Source: Sinohyriopsis cumingii
Lineage: Eukaryota > Mollusca > Bivalvia > Unionida > Unionidae
Assembly: GCA_028554795.2 (NCBI GenBank)
Contig: CM068825.1
Coordinates: 92,862,451 to 92,926,450 of the forward strand
Reading direction: 5' to 3'
DNA: 64,000 nucleotides
Shown here: positions 45,080 through 58,173 of the stretch, piece by piece
Layout: the number at the start of each line of letters is the position of its first letter
Numbering within the stretch: position 1 is the stretch's first letter
The notes under the pieces: generated by a model
Seen by the model: the letters and a program-made list of their open reading frames with translations, nothing else
What the model was told of the DNA's origin: nothing
Databases searched by the model: none
Program-made: the position numbers and the translations under genes

Positions 45080-45085
45080 TTTATT
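45080..45085 (-). promoter_or_regulatory. Candidate polyadenylation signal for the minus-strand gene
   Basis: AATAAA on the minus strand, about 215 nt after the TGA at 45299-45301. No better hexamer lies closer. Confidence 0.4.
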
Positions 45086-45298
45086 TGATATTATTACTTA
45101 TACATGCATTTTTCACATATCAACAATTTAACCAGTGTCTACTAGATTCCATATCTGGCACACAGTTATTAAATAAATAATAGCCTATGTTTTGTTGACA
45201 AGTTTTTTTGCTATTAAAATAGTTTTTGTGGTGTTTCTCTTGTCCAAGATGTTAAAAAATATAAATTTTGTTAGTGAGGATTTCCAGGAGTTGTTCTC

Positions 45299-45495
45299 TC
45301 AGTTTTCTCCAAGAACTTCATTTCTTTCTGATACTGTGACACTGCGAGCACTGCTGGCAGTTCTAGGATGGCTTCTTCCACTCTCTGCTGTAGACTTTCT
45401 TTCTTTAGATTTTATCTGATTATTAAGCTGTTCTCTTTGGCTCAGGCGAGACAGCTGAGAACTTGTTGCGACTGGTCTTTTCCCTTCTCGAGAAT
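45299..45495 (-). CDS. Terminal exon of the minus-strand coiled-coil gene
   Basis: Acceptor caacttttgtag before 45495, stop TGA at 45299-45301, 64 codons plus stop after the split Asp codon. It begins SREGKRPVATSSQLSRLSQR. The segment is clearly richer in G and C than the intron around it, and its codon choice looks coding. Confidence 0.78.
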
Positions 45496-48400
45496 CTACA
45501 AAAGTTGACAATTATACAACACATATTAACACTGAATAATATGCAAAAAATACATTTTTCTTATAGTCAATGTGATGTTGACTTTGATCTTTTGACCCCA
45601 ATTTCAACAGACTTCTGTCTTACCCAAAAATGTAACCCATCTATCAAACTTTGAAAAGGGTACATGGTAAGGAATTGAAATTGTTGTGGAAAAAACATTT
45701 TTAAGTGACTATGCCTCAACCTTTTATTTTTTTTAATACCTAAATCAACAGGTTTCTTCCTTACCTCAAGTGCAAACCATCACATTGTTTGGTCTTATCT
45801 CTGATATAGAAATAGTCAAAGCAGAAACCATTTTTCTTCTTTCAGGTAATGATCTTTTACCTTTCACCTTTTTACCCCCAAATTGATAGGATTTTTCTCT
45901 ATCATAAGTTGAAACCATTCCAAAAGTTTAGTAACTGTAGACTGTGAAGAACTCAGGTTATTTATAGCAACAATTTTTCTTCTGTGTTTTTCAGTCAGTA
46001 ACCTGTACCTCTAAACTTTGGACCCCAAAGTTAACAGCCTTCTTCCTTACCCAAACTGCAGGTCATCCAGAAGATTTGGTAACTGTAGATTGTGGATAGC
46101 TTGTGTTCTTGTCCAGAAAGCACTTTTCTTCTTATAGTCAGGGACCTTTACTACTGGCCCTCAAAACTGATAGGGTTTTTCCTACACCAAGAACAAGCCA
46201 TCCCCAAAGATTAGTAATTATATATAGTGGACAGCTTGAGTTATTGTGCAGAAATGAAACTAGCAACAGATGGATAGACAGATGGACATCATAACATAAT
46301 ACAAACTTATGGTGGGCATATCAAAATGTTTATACCTGCAACACAACAGACTCAAAATGAAACAAACAGCAATATTTTCAACATTTTTTGAGGACCATGC
46401 ATGAGGCCAATCCTAAAATGTTAAAATTATATAAAAAATATTTTTAAAACCATATTAACAGAAATTAACTTTTTTTCTAAAATAAACAAATCCAAGTTAT
46501 TATTTTGTGATATTTAAATGGGGATGTTTGTATTTCCCATATGTGAGCCCTGTGGTACACCCTTGACCCAGGACCGTGTGTCATGTGATCAACTGTTAGT
46601 AACCTGGACAACCATGAATTGGGTATCTTTGCCATGCCTCTGAATTCATTAGCATAGCAGATTCGCTTTCCCATTTTGATCATCAAAGTTAAGCATAAAC
46701 TCCAAGTCATTTGGAAGAAATGGAAGAAATGAAGACTGATGACTGGATATTAATCATATACACCACAGAGTGTTATGGCTGGGGACAGCCATGGTGTCCC
46801 ATGAATGACTCATCTGCCTCTGCCTACTTTATTCTTGGTCATTCTTTATTTTATGTTTTCTAATTTCATGGTGTTTTTTTTGTAATCATATCATTATATG
46901 TTTTTTATCTTATAGGTTTTGTCTAATGTTGTAAAGTGCTAAGAGCTTCTAAAGATTAGGCGCTATACAAAGTCCTCCTTATTATTATTGTACATAGTAA
47001 CTGTTGTGGACAATAGTTTTATATCAAACTATCCTGCATTTACAATTTGTTTTTGAAAGTACAATCCTAATTTGTGTGAGAACCAAACCATGTCAAAAAC
47101 ATTAATTTAAAACAAATACATGCAGAAAATATTTGTCGTATTTCAAAGTAAATAAAGCTTATGCCTCAATCCCGTTTTTAATGATGCTTATTTATATCAC
47201 AGGTATCTGACTTAATAATCCTAAAAAAATTCATTTGTTATAAGAGAACTTCAGCTGCTCCAATGTTAATAATTATATATGCTCAAACTATACTCTTTTG
47301 CATTAGAAATAGTATTTTTTCATATACACACAACTCTCTTGCTAAACATAATCCATGCAGTTCTGTGACTTGATATGAAAACTGTTCTTTGTACTACAGT
47401 CTAACTCTAATAGCATATTTACATCACAAAAACACTATTTCTTATGCATTATCTGACTTTCCTTATGACATAACAAGAGTCCCTCAAAGAGACTGATGCT
47501 CTACTGGCTAAAATAATATCCAGAAATTAAAGATATTTTCTTCCTTCTAACTACTGAGTTTTGAAGCCATATCTGATATTATTCAGCAATAACTAAGTTT
47601 CCAAATTACCTGCTGTGGGAGATATATTAAATGTTTGAGTGGCATCATTTTCATTTATGACCAACAGGACATCATGAGAAATCATGAGAAATCTTCTGGT
47701 GAAAACCCCGTCATGATAGTACTTTCTGTCATGAAGGAGCAATGATGCCAAGATTTTCATGATGGCTGCCATTGTGGATATCAGATTGGCACCATTTCCA
47801 TTTAGGATCAACTAGACAGACATCTTTAGTTTTTGGTGAAAGCAGAATGTTAATATAACCAACCTCTATGAGAAGGAGCAGTAACAAGATTTCAAGATGG
47901 CCAATTTGTCAACCATATTGGAAGCCAAATTAGCACCATTTTCAATGACTAGCCATGATAAGAAGTCTTCTGGTGAAAACCCGATGCTGAGACAACCATA
48001 TCTTCAGGAGAAGCAGCAATATAACTAAATTTTTAAGATCACTACTGTGGTTGCCATATTGGATATCTGAGCACCAACATTTTTATTTAGGACCAACAAG
48101 CCATTAAAGAAGAATTCTGGTGAAAATCTCATATTAATCGGACTTTCCATTCAGGAGAAGTAATAAAAAAAGGATTTTCAAGATTGCTGCTATGTGCTAT
48201 GGTGGCCATACTGGACATCTGATTGGAACCAATTTCATTTTGGACCAAAAAGATATCATAACAAATCTTTTAATGAAAACCAAATTGTTCATAGACAATG
48301 TGAACATCACTTGGCACCATTTTCATTTAAGACCAAAAAGAAATCATACAAAGCCTTATGATGAAAAAATCCATGCCAATCTGACTTTCCATCCAAGAGG

Positions 48401-49792
48401 AATAGCAATAAGAAGATTTTCAAGATGTCCAATGTGGCAGCCACATTGGACATCAGATCATCATCTTTTTCATTTAGGATAAATCAAACATCACAATAAA
48501 TCTTATGGTTAAAATAAAATATCAGTCTATCTTTTCAAAAGGGGTATAAACAAGATTTCCAAGATGGCTGCTGTAGTGACCATAGCAGCACTATTATCAT
48601 TTGGGTCCAACAAGATCATGTGACGAATGTCTATCAAGTTTCATGGCAACCTCCAAAAGTAGTTTAGGAGTAGCCCTAAAATATTGTGTTAAGGGATGGA
48701 TGGATGACAGACAACAGGCAAAAGAACATCCTATAAGCTCTTTTGGCCCATGACCAGTAAAACTAAAAATTAATTATAACTTTACTGACATTGACTGAGA
48801 TGAAAAATAATTAACAATTGATTAATAAATAATAATTTTTAGAAAAATAATTATAATTACCAAAGAAAGTACTCTTAAATAGAAATTATAGCTTCTAAGT
48901 GTCAAAATGCTCCAACTGGTCTGAAGCTATCTACATCATTCTTGCAGCCTAGCAAACACCAACAAAAAGCTTGTAAGCAAGAAATTTTCTACACTATTAA
49001 TAAAACATAAATTTGACACTTGCATATTTAATTTTTAAGATATAAACTGGCTATAACAAAACTGTTAAAACAGAGGCACATTTTTTGAAAGGTTTAAAAA
49101 TCTGGGCAATGACAACTGCAAACAGGCAAAGTGAGCCTTAGCATTAAAACTTTCTGATTTCAAAGGAACCTAAAACATATGGGACCATTAGTTTAATGTC
49201 CCCAATCTATTTTCATTAGGTGCAGTCTCATCTTGTCAAACCTTTGACAAAAGCCGACTTTGTACAAAGCATAAACATGCTTACTTAAGGTTAAACATTT
49301 TAAACTTTCTGAAGTTAAAGAGCTCCATACCAACTCAATTCAGTAGTTGCCTATTTGCTTGTATTGCAAAGTTCACAAAATTTCAAGCTAAAGGTGATGT
49401 TACCAGGCAACAAAGTGGGTCATCAGATCAGGTTAATTTCATGCAGATATGTCACTTATTCTCAAGAATGTATTATAAAGATGAACCTTCGTGAGTGTTC
49501 ACTTGATATGAAATTAATGAAACAAGTTAATAATATTACAAGATGTACCACAAGCTGCTTGTTGCAAGTTGCATACTATATTTAAGCAATAACAGCTTCA
49601 AAAGAGGTATCCACTGCAATAGGAAAATGCCTGTTTTCAATGTTGCAGTTGGAAATACTTTTCAATGCATATTACAAAACTCCCACCACAGACCCACACC
49701 TCCACATCTTCAGTACTCACTCTAATTCGAGACAGTGACCCTGTAGTCATAATACAAAACTAACACATATATGAAGTGTCTTCAAGCTATGA

Positions 49793-49868
<76 letters not shown>

Positions 49869-52378
49869 CACATATGTCTTTTAGCTCCTCTCTGGAAAGT
49901 AATGATGACATAATCTTGCAAACAATTATCTGACGGCCAGGATAACTACAGAACATTTTGTAAATTGACAGACAGTGGTTTAGAACATATGATATGAGGC
50001 AGACAGATGAAGCAGATAAGAATATACCCACTGAAGCATTGGCATAATAATCATTAAACAGCTCAGTGCCTGAGGACCAAGTTAAAGAACTGCAACAAGG
50101 AAAAGAAGCATTTATCAATAGATGCCTCATTTCATGACATTTTTTGCTTCTAAAATGACAAATTTCACTCAGTTGACCTGACACTACAGCATGTGAGCAT
50201 CGTGTTTATACAGAGTGTTGCTGCTAGTTACGTGCAGGCCTCCAAAAGAGGTATATATTATGCAATCTATTTCTTTTTCTGTACAGGGACAAGAAAAAAA
50301 TACTTTTTTTGTTTGTTGGGTTATAAAATAAGTTCATGTTAGAATATTCAATGGGTTTCAGAAATTTCACATCAAATGAACCCAAGTTTATGATATATCC
50401 TGAAGGACTTACCACCACTATGTGATGCAGCTATGCATATGTTGTTGTTGTTGTTGTGGGGCTTAACGCCATTTTTCAGCACATGATAGTCTATGCATGG
50501 CAGCCAGTATTAATGGTGGAGGAAGAACCCGGGAAAACCCCGGGAAGAACCACTGACCCACGAGAAGCTACTGGCAAGCTTTCTCACATACCAACATTGG
50601 CCAAATACTAGTCTTGAACCCACGCAGACAGATGTGAGATGGCAGTGATCTGTAACGGAGAGCGCTTTAGACCACTTGGCCACTTGTGGCCCCATTATGC
50701 ATATGTAAAGATATCTATAAACATACAGCTTCTTTGCACATCAACCATATTTTTTTGGTGTAATTCCTGGGCAAAAGTTTTTGAAGTGGGTTCATAATAG
50801 ATGCCCTGCTTCTAGGAAGGGACCTATTCTGTACATGTACGTACATTAGCACACCCAAGGCTAAATATTTGCATTTAGCTCATTAATATATACTGTTAAA
50901 CCTACAGTCATCAAATTTGGTGAGGGTATGCAGCTTGATGAAGTACTACACCCTATAAAAATAGGTCACTGTGACCTATATTTCATACTTTACTGACATA
51001 GGCAAAATTTTGTGTTTTAGGTTATTTCTCAGACACAGTTCATACTAATGAAGAATCATCAAACTATATGATTGTGTGCATCTCTGTTAGTATGAGTGCC
51101 TTACTATACAACATCTTCATGTGATCTACAATTCATGCATTACTGGCTTAGGTTAAGTTTTTGTATTCAGTTCATTACCACATACTATCTTACCTAAAAC
51201 CATAGTGAGCAAATGCACCTAGACAGTAGGTCCTTATGGTCCATACTGTACTCTTCACTTATCTGGGTTAAAGTTTGCATCTTATGTACATTTTGCAGGC
51301 AATGTTCAAGCTAGAATCATAAACTGATAATAATGTGCATCTGTGTTGTACCATACAGAATAATGTAACAAACTATGCCATATAAATTTTTAAAAAACTG
51401 GTTTGGATTTAACAGCACTTTTTACACATTACTGGCCATATCATGCCAAGGAAACTGGAGCTAAGATTTCCCAAGAACACACCAAGGATGCCAAACTAGG
51501 ATGGCATGGGTGGGTATCAAACCTACAACCCTTGGATTACAAGTCTGATGCTCTACCAACTGATCTACCATAGGTCCCATTAACTTTTTACTAGCTTTGG
51601 TTAAGTTTTTCAATGACTGGTAAAATTTTGCATTTAATGGCTTTACTTAAGTGTTACATTTAGCCTATGACCACAGGAGGACTGGCATGATAGATGCATA
51701 CTATCCAACAAAGAATCATGAAATCTGGCAAGGACATTCATCTTCATAAGAAATGCATCCTTAAAAATTATAAAATTTATTGAAAATTAGTGACATATCA
51801 CCCCTGAAACAGCCTAAGCATGCCTATGTATAATAAAACATGCAAAAAAGTGTAAACTTATAGGCAACATTCTTAATGAAAATGGCAAGCAGAACATGCA
51901 TGCTGTTTGTTTAAACATGAATTCAAGAAAAGAAAATAACATGTGTTTTAACATTACATTCACTTGTTATCATCACTGAATTATGCAAAAGTGATAATAA
52001 AATAATGAATGGCATAAAAGCTCTTGTTCCACATGCATGCCTACAGCCTATGCTACTTCCTTTGCAGCTTATAAATCCCTAATTACTGACACATTTTCCT
52101 TTGTATCTTTTGGTAAATATATCCACTATCATAGTAAAATCTTATTATTTTGATTAAAAATTTTCTTATTATTCAAAGTCAATAAAACCAATGATCAAAA
52201 ACATTATATTGACTTATTGTTTGCATTATGAAGTGAAAGAAATAACATGCTCTGAAAATTGCTACAGGTCCTCACTCAGCTTAGCAACAGTACAAGTTTA
52301 TATCCTACCAGTAAGTGTTGTATCACAGCAAAAATTGGAAAACTTCAAAACCAGATCACATTCTGGTTAAATTCTCTA

Positions 52379-52430
<52 letters not shown>

Positions 52431-52546
52431 CTAAGGTAATTATGAATACCACTATAGAAATACCCGAAGTCCATGAATCAGGAAGCTTACATGAGCTGGA
52501 TATAAGTAAAGAACTGTAATATGAGTTGCCAACAATAAACAACTGA

Positions 52547-52590
<44 letters not shown>

Positions 52591-55500
52591 TCTCTCTCTC
52601 ACATGCATGTGCACATGTGCCTGTATGAATGCATGCTATACATGATAATTATGCATGTGGTAACTCCATGATTCAAAATGAATAGAAACAGGAAATCTCA
52701 CTGAAACTAACTCAAGGTTTATTTGCAATTTTTATCTTTACATATTGACTTAACTTTATTTACACTGGCATGAATAGCCAAACTTTCAAATCAGAATACT
52801 TTTATTTTGCAAATAAAATATAAGAAATATCTGAACAGAAAACTGGTATTCAAATATATGCTTAGTTACCTTAAAAGTTAGGTAGAATTTTGTAAACGAA
52901 ACAAGATGAAATGCAAACTATGTAATGCTGGATTAATTTACAAGGTAACATCTTCAAACCTTCTAAAAATCACCTGAAATTGAAATCCTGGCTGACAAGG
53001 TAATCATAATGTTACCAGAGCCTTTACTATCAATCAAACAGAGCTCCAAATCTTTGTTATAGAAGTATTGTCAGGCATCTGTTCCATCTGGAGCTGCTGT
53101 AGTCAATCCGGCATGGCATTACCAACCACCATGGTCCAATCACCTTACTTCACAAAGTTTCTTCCAATATATTTCCACATTTGTACTTCTATTCAAGCTC
53201 CCAAGTCATTACACATCTATGGAATTAATAATTCTCCCAAAATTAGACACTATCCTTTCTTGATTTTCTTAAATGTCAGTAATGCAGATGCCAGCTTCAT
53301 ATAACTAACATATATGCAAACCTATTGCCATGACCTTGGAAGAGAACCATTTCAGTCATAGGGGTTGAGAAGTTTGCTGTTACATTACAAAGCCTACTAC
53401 TACTTTTGCTGGGCATTCAACAATTTCATAATAATCAGAATATATTTAATTTATTCTAGATTAAATCACTTTTTCTTTCATATAGCTTTTTGAAAGTAAC
53501 TTCATTATTTATGGGGAATCAATCATTTCTTTATTCATGAAACTGAATGGTCTACTCCCATAATTGGTTGATGCAAGGAACTAGTTCCATGGCACCTTTA
53601 CACAATTACAGTATACTTTTATAGAAACTACAAGGCCATTTCACATCCACTGCAATGTACATCTTATGTATAATATGAGTTGAAGTTATAACAACTATTT
53701 AAGAGGTCTGAAAATCAGGGTTTTTTTAATGGCTGAACAGGAACTCTTGCATTAAAGTGTGATTTGGACATTTAATTGTTGGTAAAATAAAGTATATCCT
53801 GCTGGTCTTAATTAGGTTTAGATGACTGAGTTCATGGTGTTTTCAGTGCAGATTGTTGATGGTGTGTGTGTGTGTGTGGTTCAAACATACTAAAGCAGAT
53901 AAACTAGGATGGATTTGATACTTTTACTAACATCAATGAATATCTATCTGCACCATATCCTGTCATAAAATACAATGTCATGCAAAGTTTATTATTAAAT
54001 AAACATATAAATACAATGGTGAGAAAGGGCTTTTATTGTATGGTAAGATATGCGTGGTACGTAAGAATCAATGCAGTCGTGAGTTGAACACAAATATTTA
54101 ACCTATGTTAGAAATGCATAAAATGAAGGTTTCAGTGACCTTCTTTGGTTGCAATGGTTTAGTACTATCAGAAATGCATCCAATGATCAAGTTTCATGAT
54201 TCAAACATAACACCAATAAATGAACTTCAGACACAAAATTTAACCCAAGTCTGTGAAGTGAACGTAAAATATGGGCTGTTATGAATTACTTATACAATGA
54301 AAAAGGAGTGCTTATCAAGATGTATCCCATCACCAAATTTCAGGATTCTAGATAAGATATTGTGTACATAGAATGCAGTTGTTGTTGTAGAGTTTAATGC
54401 CATTTTTCAGTACAAGATAGGCTATATATGGCGGCCAGTATAAATGGTGGAGGAAGAATCTGGGAAAACCCCAGAAAGAACCACCGACCCACGAGAAGCT
54501 ACTGGCAAGCTTTCTCACATACCCACATTGGCTGAGCACAAGACTTGAACCAATGCAGACAGAGGTGAGATGGCAGTGATCCATAATGGTGAGCACTTAT
54601 GACCACTCAGCCACTTGGGGCCTCACAAAGAATGCAGTAAACTTCAACCAGTAAAATGTGATATGGAGGGCACAGTGAAATGTCATTTTTTGTATGGGTG
54701 TTGTACTAATATAAGTGTATAGAATTATATAGTTGACTGACTCAAGCATAAACAGTTAAAACACAAAATGTAACCAAAGTCAGTAAAGAGAGCAATATAG
54801 GTCATGGTTTCCTGATTTCAGATATAACAGTACATATATAGGAAAAAAAATACTCTACATCATGAAATCAACACAAAAACTTAATATAAGCCTGTAAAAT
54901 GTGAAATGTAGGTCAGAGTGACCTTTTGTTGGGCATGGTACTAACAGACATGCCTACAATCACAGAGTTTGGTGATTCTAGCATGAACAGAACCTGAGAA
55001 TAAACTTCAAACAAAATCTAGCCAAAGTTGGTTAAGCATGAAATATGGTCACAATGACCTACATTTGTGACAATGGTGAAGTACTGATCAAAAAGCATCT
55101 GATCATGAAATTTTATAATTCTTGGAAGAACAGTATGTACATATGGTGGAAAGACCAATCTGGTCATTAGCTAAATGCAACAACCTGAGCAAGTAACTTG
55201 TGAAATGTATGTCAAAGTGACCATTTTTTTTTGTAAGGATGTGGTACTAACAGAGATGTGGGTAAAACAATCATCCAGATGCATGTCCTAGGCACATTTC
55301 ATAATTCAAGATTTAACAGTATACATATGTGTGCAAAATCCTGAAAAGGCAGAAACCTAACCAAGAATATACAAGTATATAAAGCACATGTATGTAAAAA
55401 GTTAGCCCCTTAGCCATCTCCTGGAGGGTGAGGTAGGTGGATCAAAACCCACTCCAATCTCCTGCTTAGGACACAGAAAGAAAGAATGGTTGAGATGATG

Positions 55501-58107
55501 TTGTTGTTGTTGTTGTAGGGTTTAACACCATTTTTCAGCACACGATAGGCTATAGATGGCAGCCAGTATTAATGGTGGAGGAAGAACCTGGGAAAACCCC
55601 GGAAAGAACCACTGACTGATGAGAAGCTACTGGCAAGCTTTCTCACATACCCACATTGGCTGAATCCGAGACTCGAACCCACACAGACAGAGGTGAGATG
55701 GCAGTGATCCATAATGGAGAGCGCTTTAGACCACTCAGCCACTCAAGGCCCCTCCAAGATCCTGATGATACAAGCTGTCAATCATCGCAAATAAAGACTC
55801 TAATGCCTAGCTAATTAGATGCTGACTCTTTTCATCTAAAATACATGTAATAGTTATTATACTGCAAGATATTTCTGCAAACATAAATTTAGGGAGTATG
55901 TAAAAAATGCATGCTTTAAAATTTCGTACAAGGGATATTTCAGCAATTGCAAATCAAGAGATGTCATGATTTCGAAGATGATACATTTTGACAGGATGTA
56001 TCTTTGTGATCTCACTTTCTGACTTTAAAGAATCTTTTTTGCCACTACAACAAATACTCACTATATATAATATATATGGTATATTACACATGATTTAAGA
56101 CTTCCAGCACCTTGATAATACATGCTTACACTATCCAAACTCAACCCTCAACAATAATTTACCTGGTGCAATATACATAATACATGCTACATGAAATCTG
56201 ACAAATGCAAAGTCATGCCTTAAGCCAACTAGACCCTTGTGTACATATGAGTAACAAATTTCACACAATTTGCATTGTTCTAGAAGGATATTTTGGCAAA
56301 AATTCCTGGCCTTTAAGCAAAAAAGAACACAATTTTAAGGAGGGAAAGAATGATGATTTACTAAGGAGACCATCATTCTGATCATCTCCTTGAACTGGCA
56401 GAATCTTTCATGAAAACATTTCAAACAAAAAGGTACAAGTTTAAAATTGCTACAATTTATATGACACAACAAGCAATAGAATCTGACTATATATTTGCAA
56501 TGTTACCTCTTAACTTCTGGCTTCTTCACCGCTGTCCCTGTTAATTGTAAGAATCAGAACAATTGACATTCATAAAATCAAAGAGCAGACGCAGTTCTTT
56601 GCCACTCAGTGAGCTTTAGAAAACTGTGAAGATATCTTTCAAATACCACCAACCTTCACCTATACCATATAGTTTTGGTAAAAATATTGACATCTACCAT
56701 CTTCAAAACAGATGCATCTACTGAAGAAAGAGATAGGATCTGTATTTCAGGCTTGACTGAGTTGTAAATGTAATACTAAAATTGTGTTTTTATTGTATAA
56801 CCTTGCTCGTTGATTAAGCTGGTTTGGTGTCGATATCATTGTCACCATTTGGTGAATATATCAGTACCTAGCATGACAAAGGGGTGGTTGGCTCCTGTAA
56901 CTTTTGTTGTCAGTTTAAAAAATGTTATTTAAAACAAACAAAAGCCCTCCCATCCTCACCCTTTTTTATTTTTTCTACAGGTTGATTAGAAATGCATACT
57001 CCTGTTTATTTTTTCTTAGTTTCATGCAGCGTTGTGTGTCTATACATTGCAATATCATTTTTGGGGGCACCAATAATAGCAAACAATTTAGATGACTACT
57101 GTATACAGTTAAATGATTGAGTCTGGCAAGGACACCAGACAAGTAGATATTTATGTGAGGGACAAGTGGTTACCATAATTATCAAGTCAAATCATTAAGT
57201 ATAGCATGGCTACTGGAATGGTAGATTGTGCAACATAAAGTGAAATGAAACTGAATTTACTGAGAACAATTCATGTTTCTTATCAGAATGTTTCGACTGT
57301 TTAACCAGGGTCAAATTATCTGCAAGTGACCTCTGTTTCCCCAATGTCAAATAATGCTGGTTGCCAGCTGAAGATAATTTGGCTGATGTATTGTTAATTT
57401 TGGTTGAATGCACACAATCAATGTAACTTTAGCCTTGCCCATAATTACATGATATCGAAATCATAAATCTTGGAATTTAATAACAGTTTAATAGATGTGA
57501 AATTTGGTGAAAACTACATAATATTAAAATGTAAATCAATTGTTTGTTGTTATACTGTCTCTTCTTCAGTAAATATATTAATGTAAAATCTGGTCTATAC
57601 AAAATGGAAGGCCTTCTTTTATTGACACAGTTGAACAAATTCATCTCCCTTAAAAAAGTTTCTAAAAATATGAGTATATATCTCATAGCTGAAATTCACA
57701 AAATTCCTTAAGCACAGTACTCAATGGGAAAGATGCCTTGAAAATTATCAAGAAAGAATGGCATAAATTTCTTTAGCAAGGTGTCCTTGATCTGATATCT
57801 TTTGAGGCTTAAATCAGTGTACTTCATTATCTCTTATAAGCAACCCATTTGCAAAGTTCTGTTATGGGTATGTGAAAAAAACTCAAGTTACTGCATGTAA
57901 ACTATCTTGTTTTGCTTGTTCATAGTGGTCTTGATCTACAGTCAATACAAATCTAACTGGTCTGGCTTCTTTGTCATCTTACAATGTGACCAAAGTGCAT
58001 GTTTAATGAGGGTATTTTAGGCAGAACTCCAGTTACTGTAAAATCTGGAAAAAGATCTTACTTGAAATAAGTACATGTGGGCCTAATTTACTATTTGTTT
58101 GTAGCAA

Positions 58108-58173
<66 letters not shown>

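Noticed and set aside
49747..50184. 145-codon minus-strand frame with a Tyr-Ile run
   Set aside because: It is created by the (TA)n microsatellite; the rest has no recognisable similarity.
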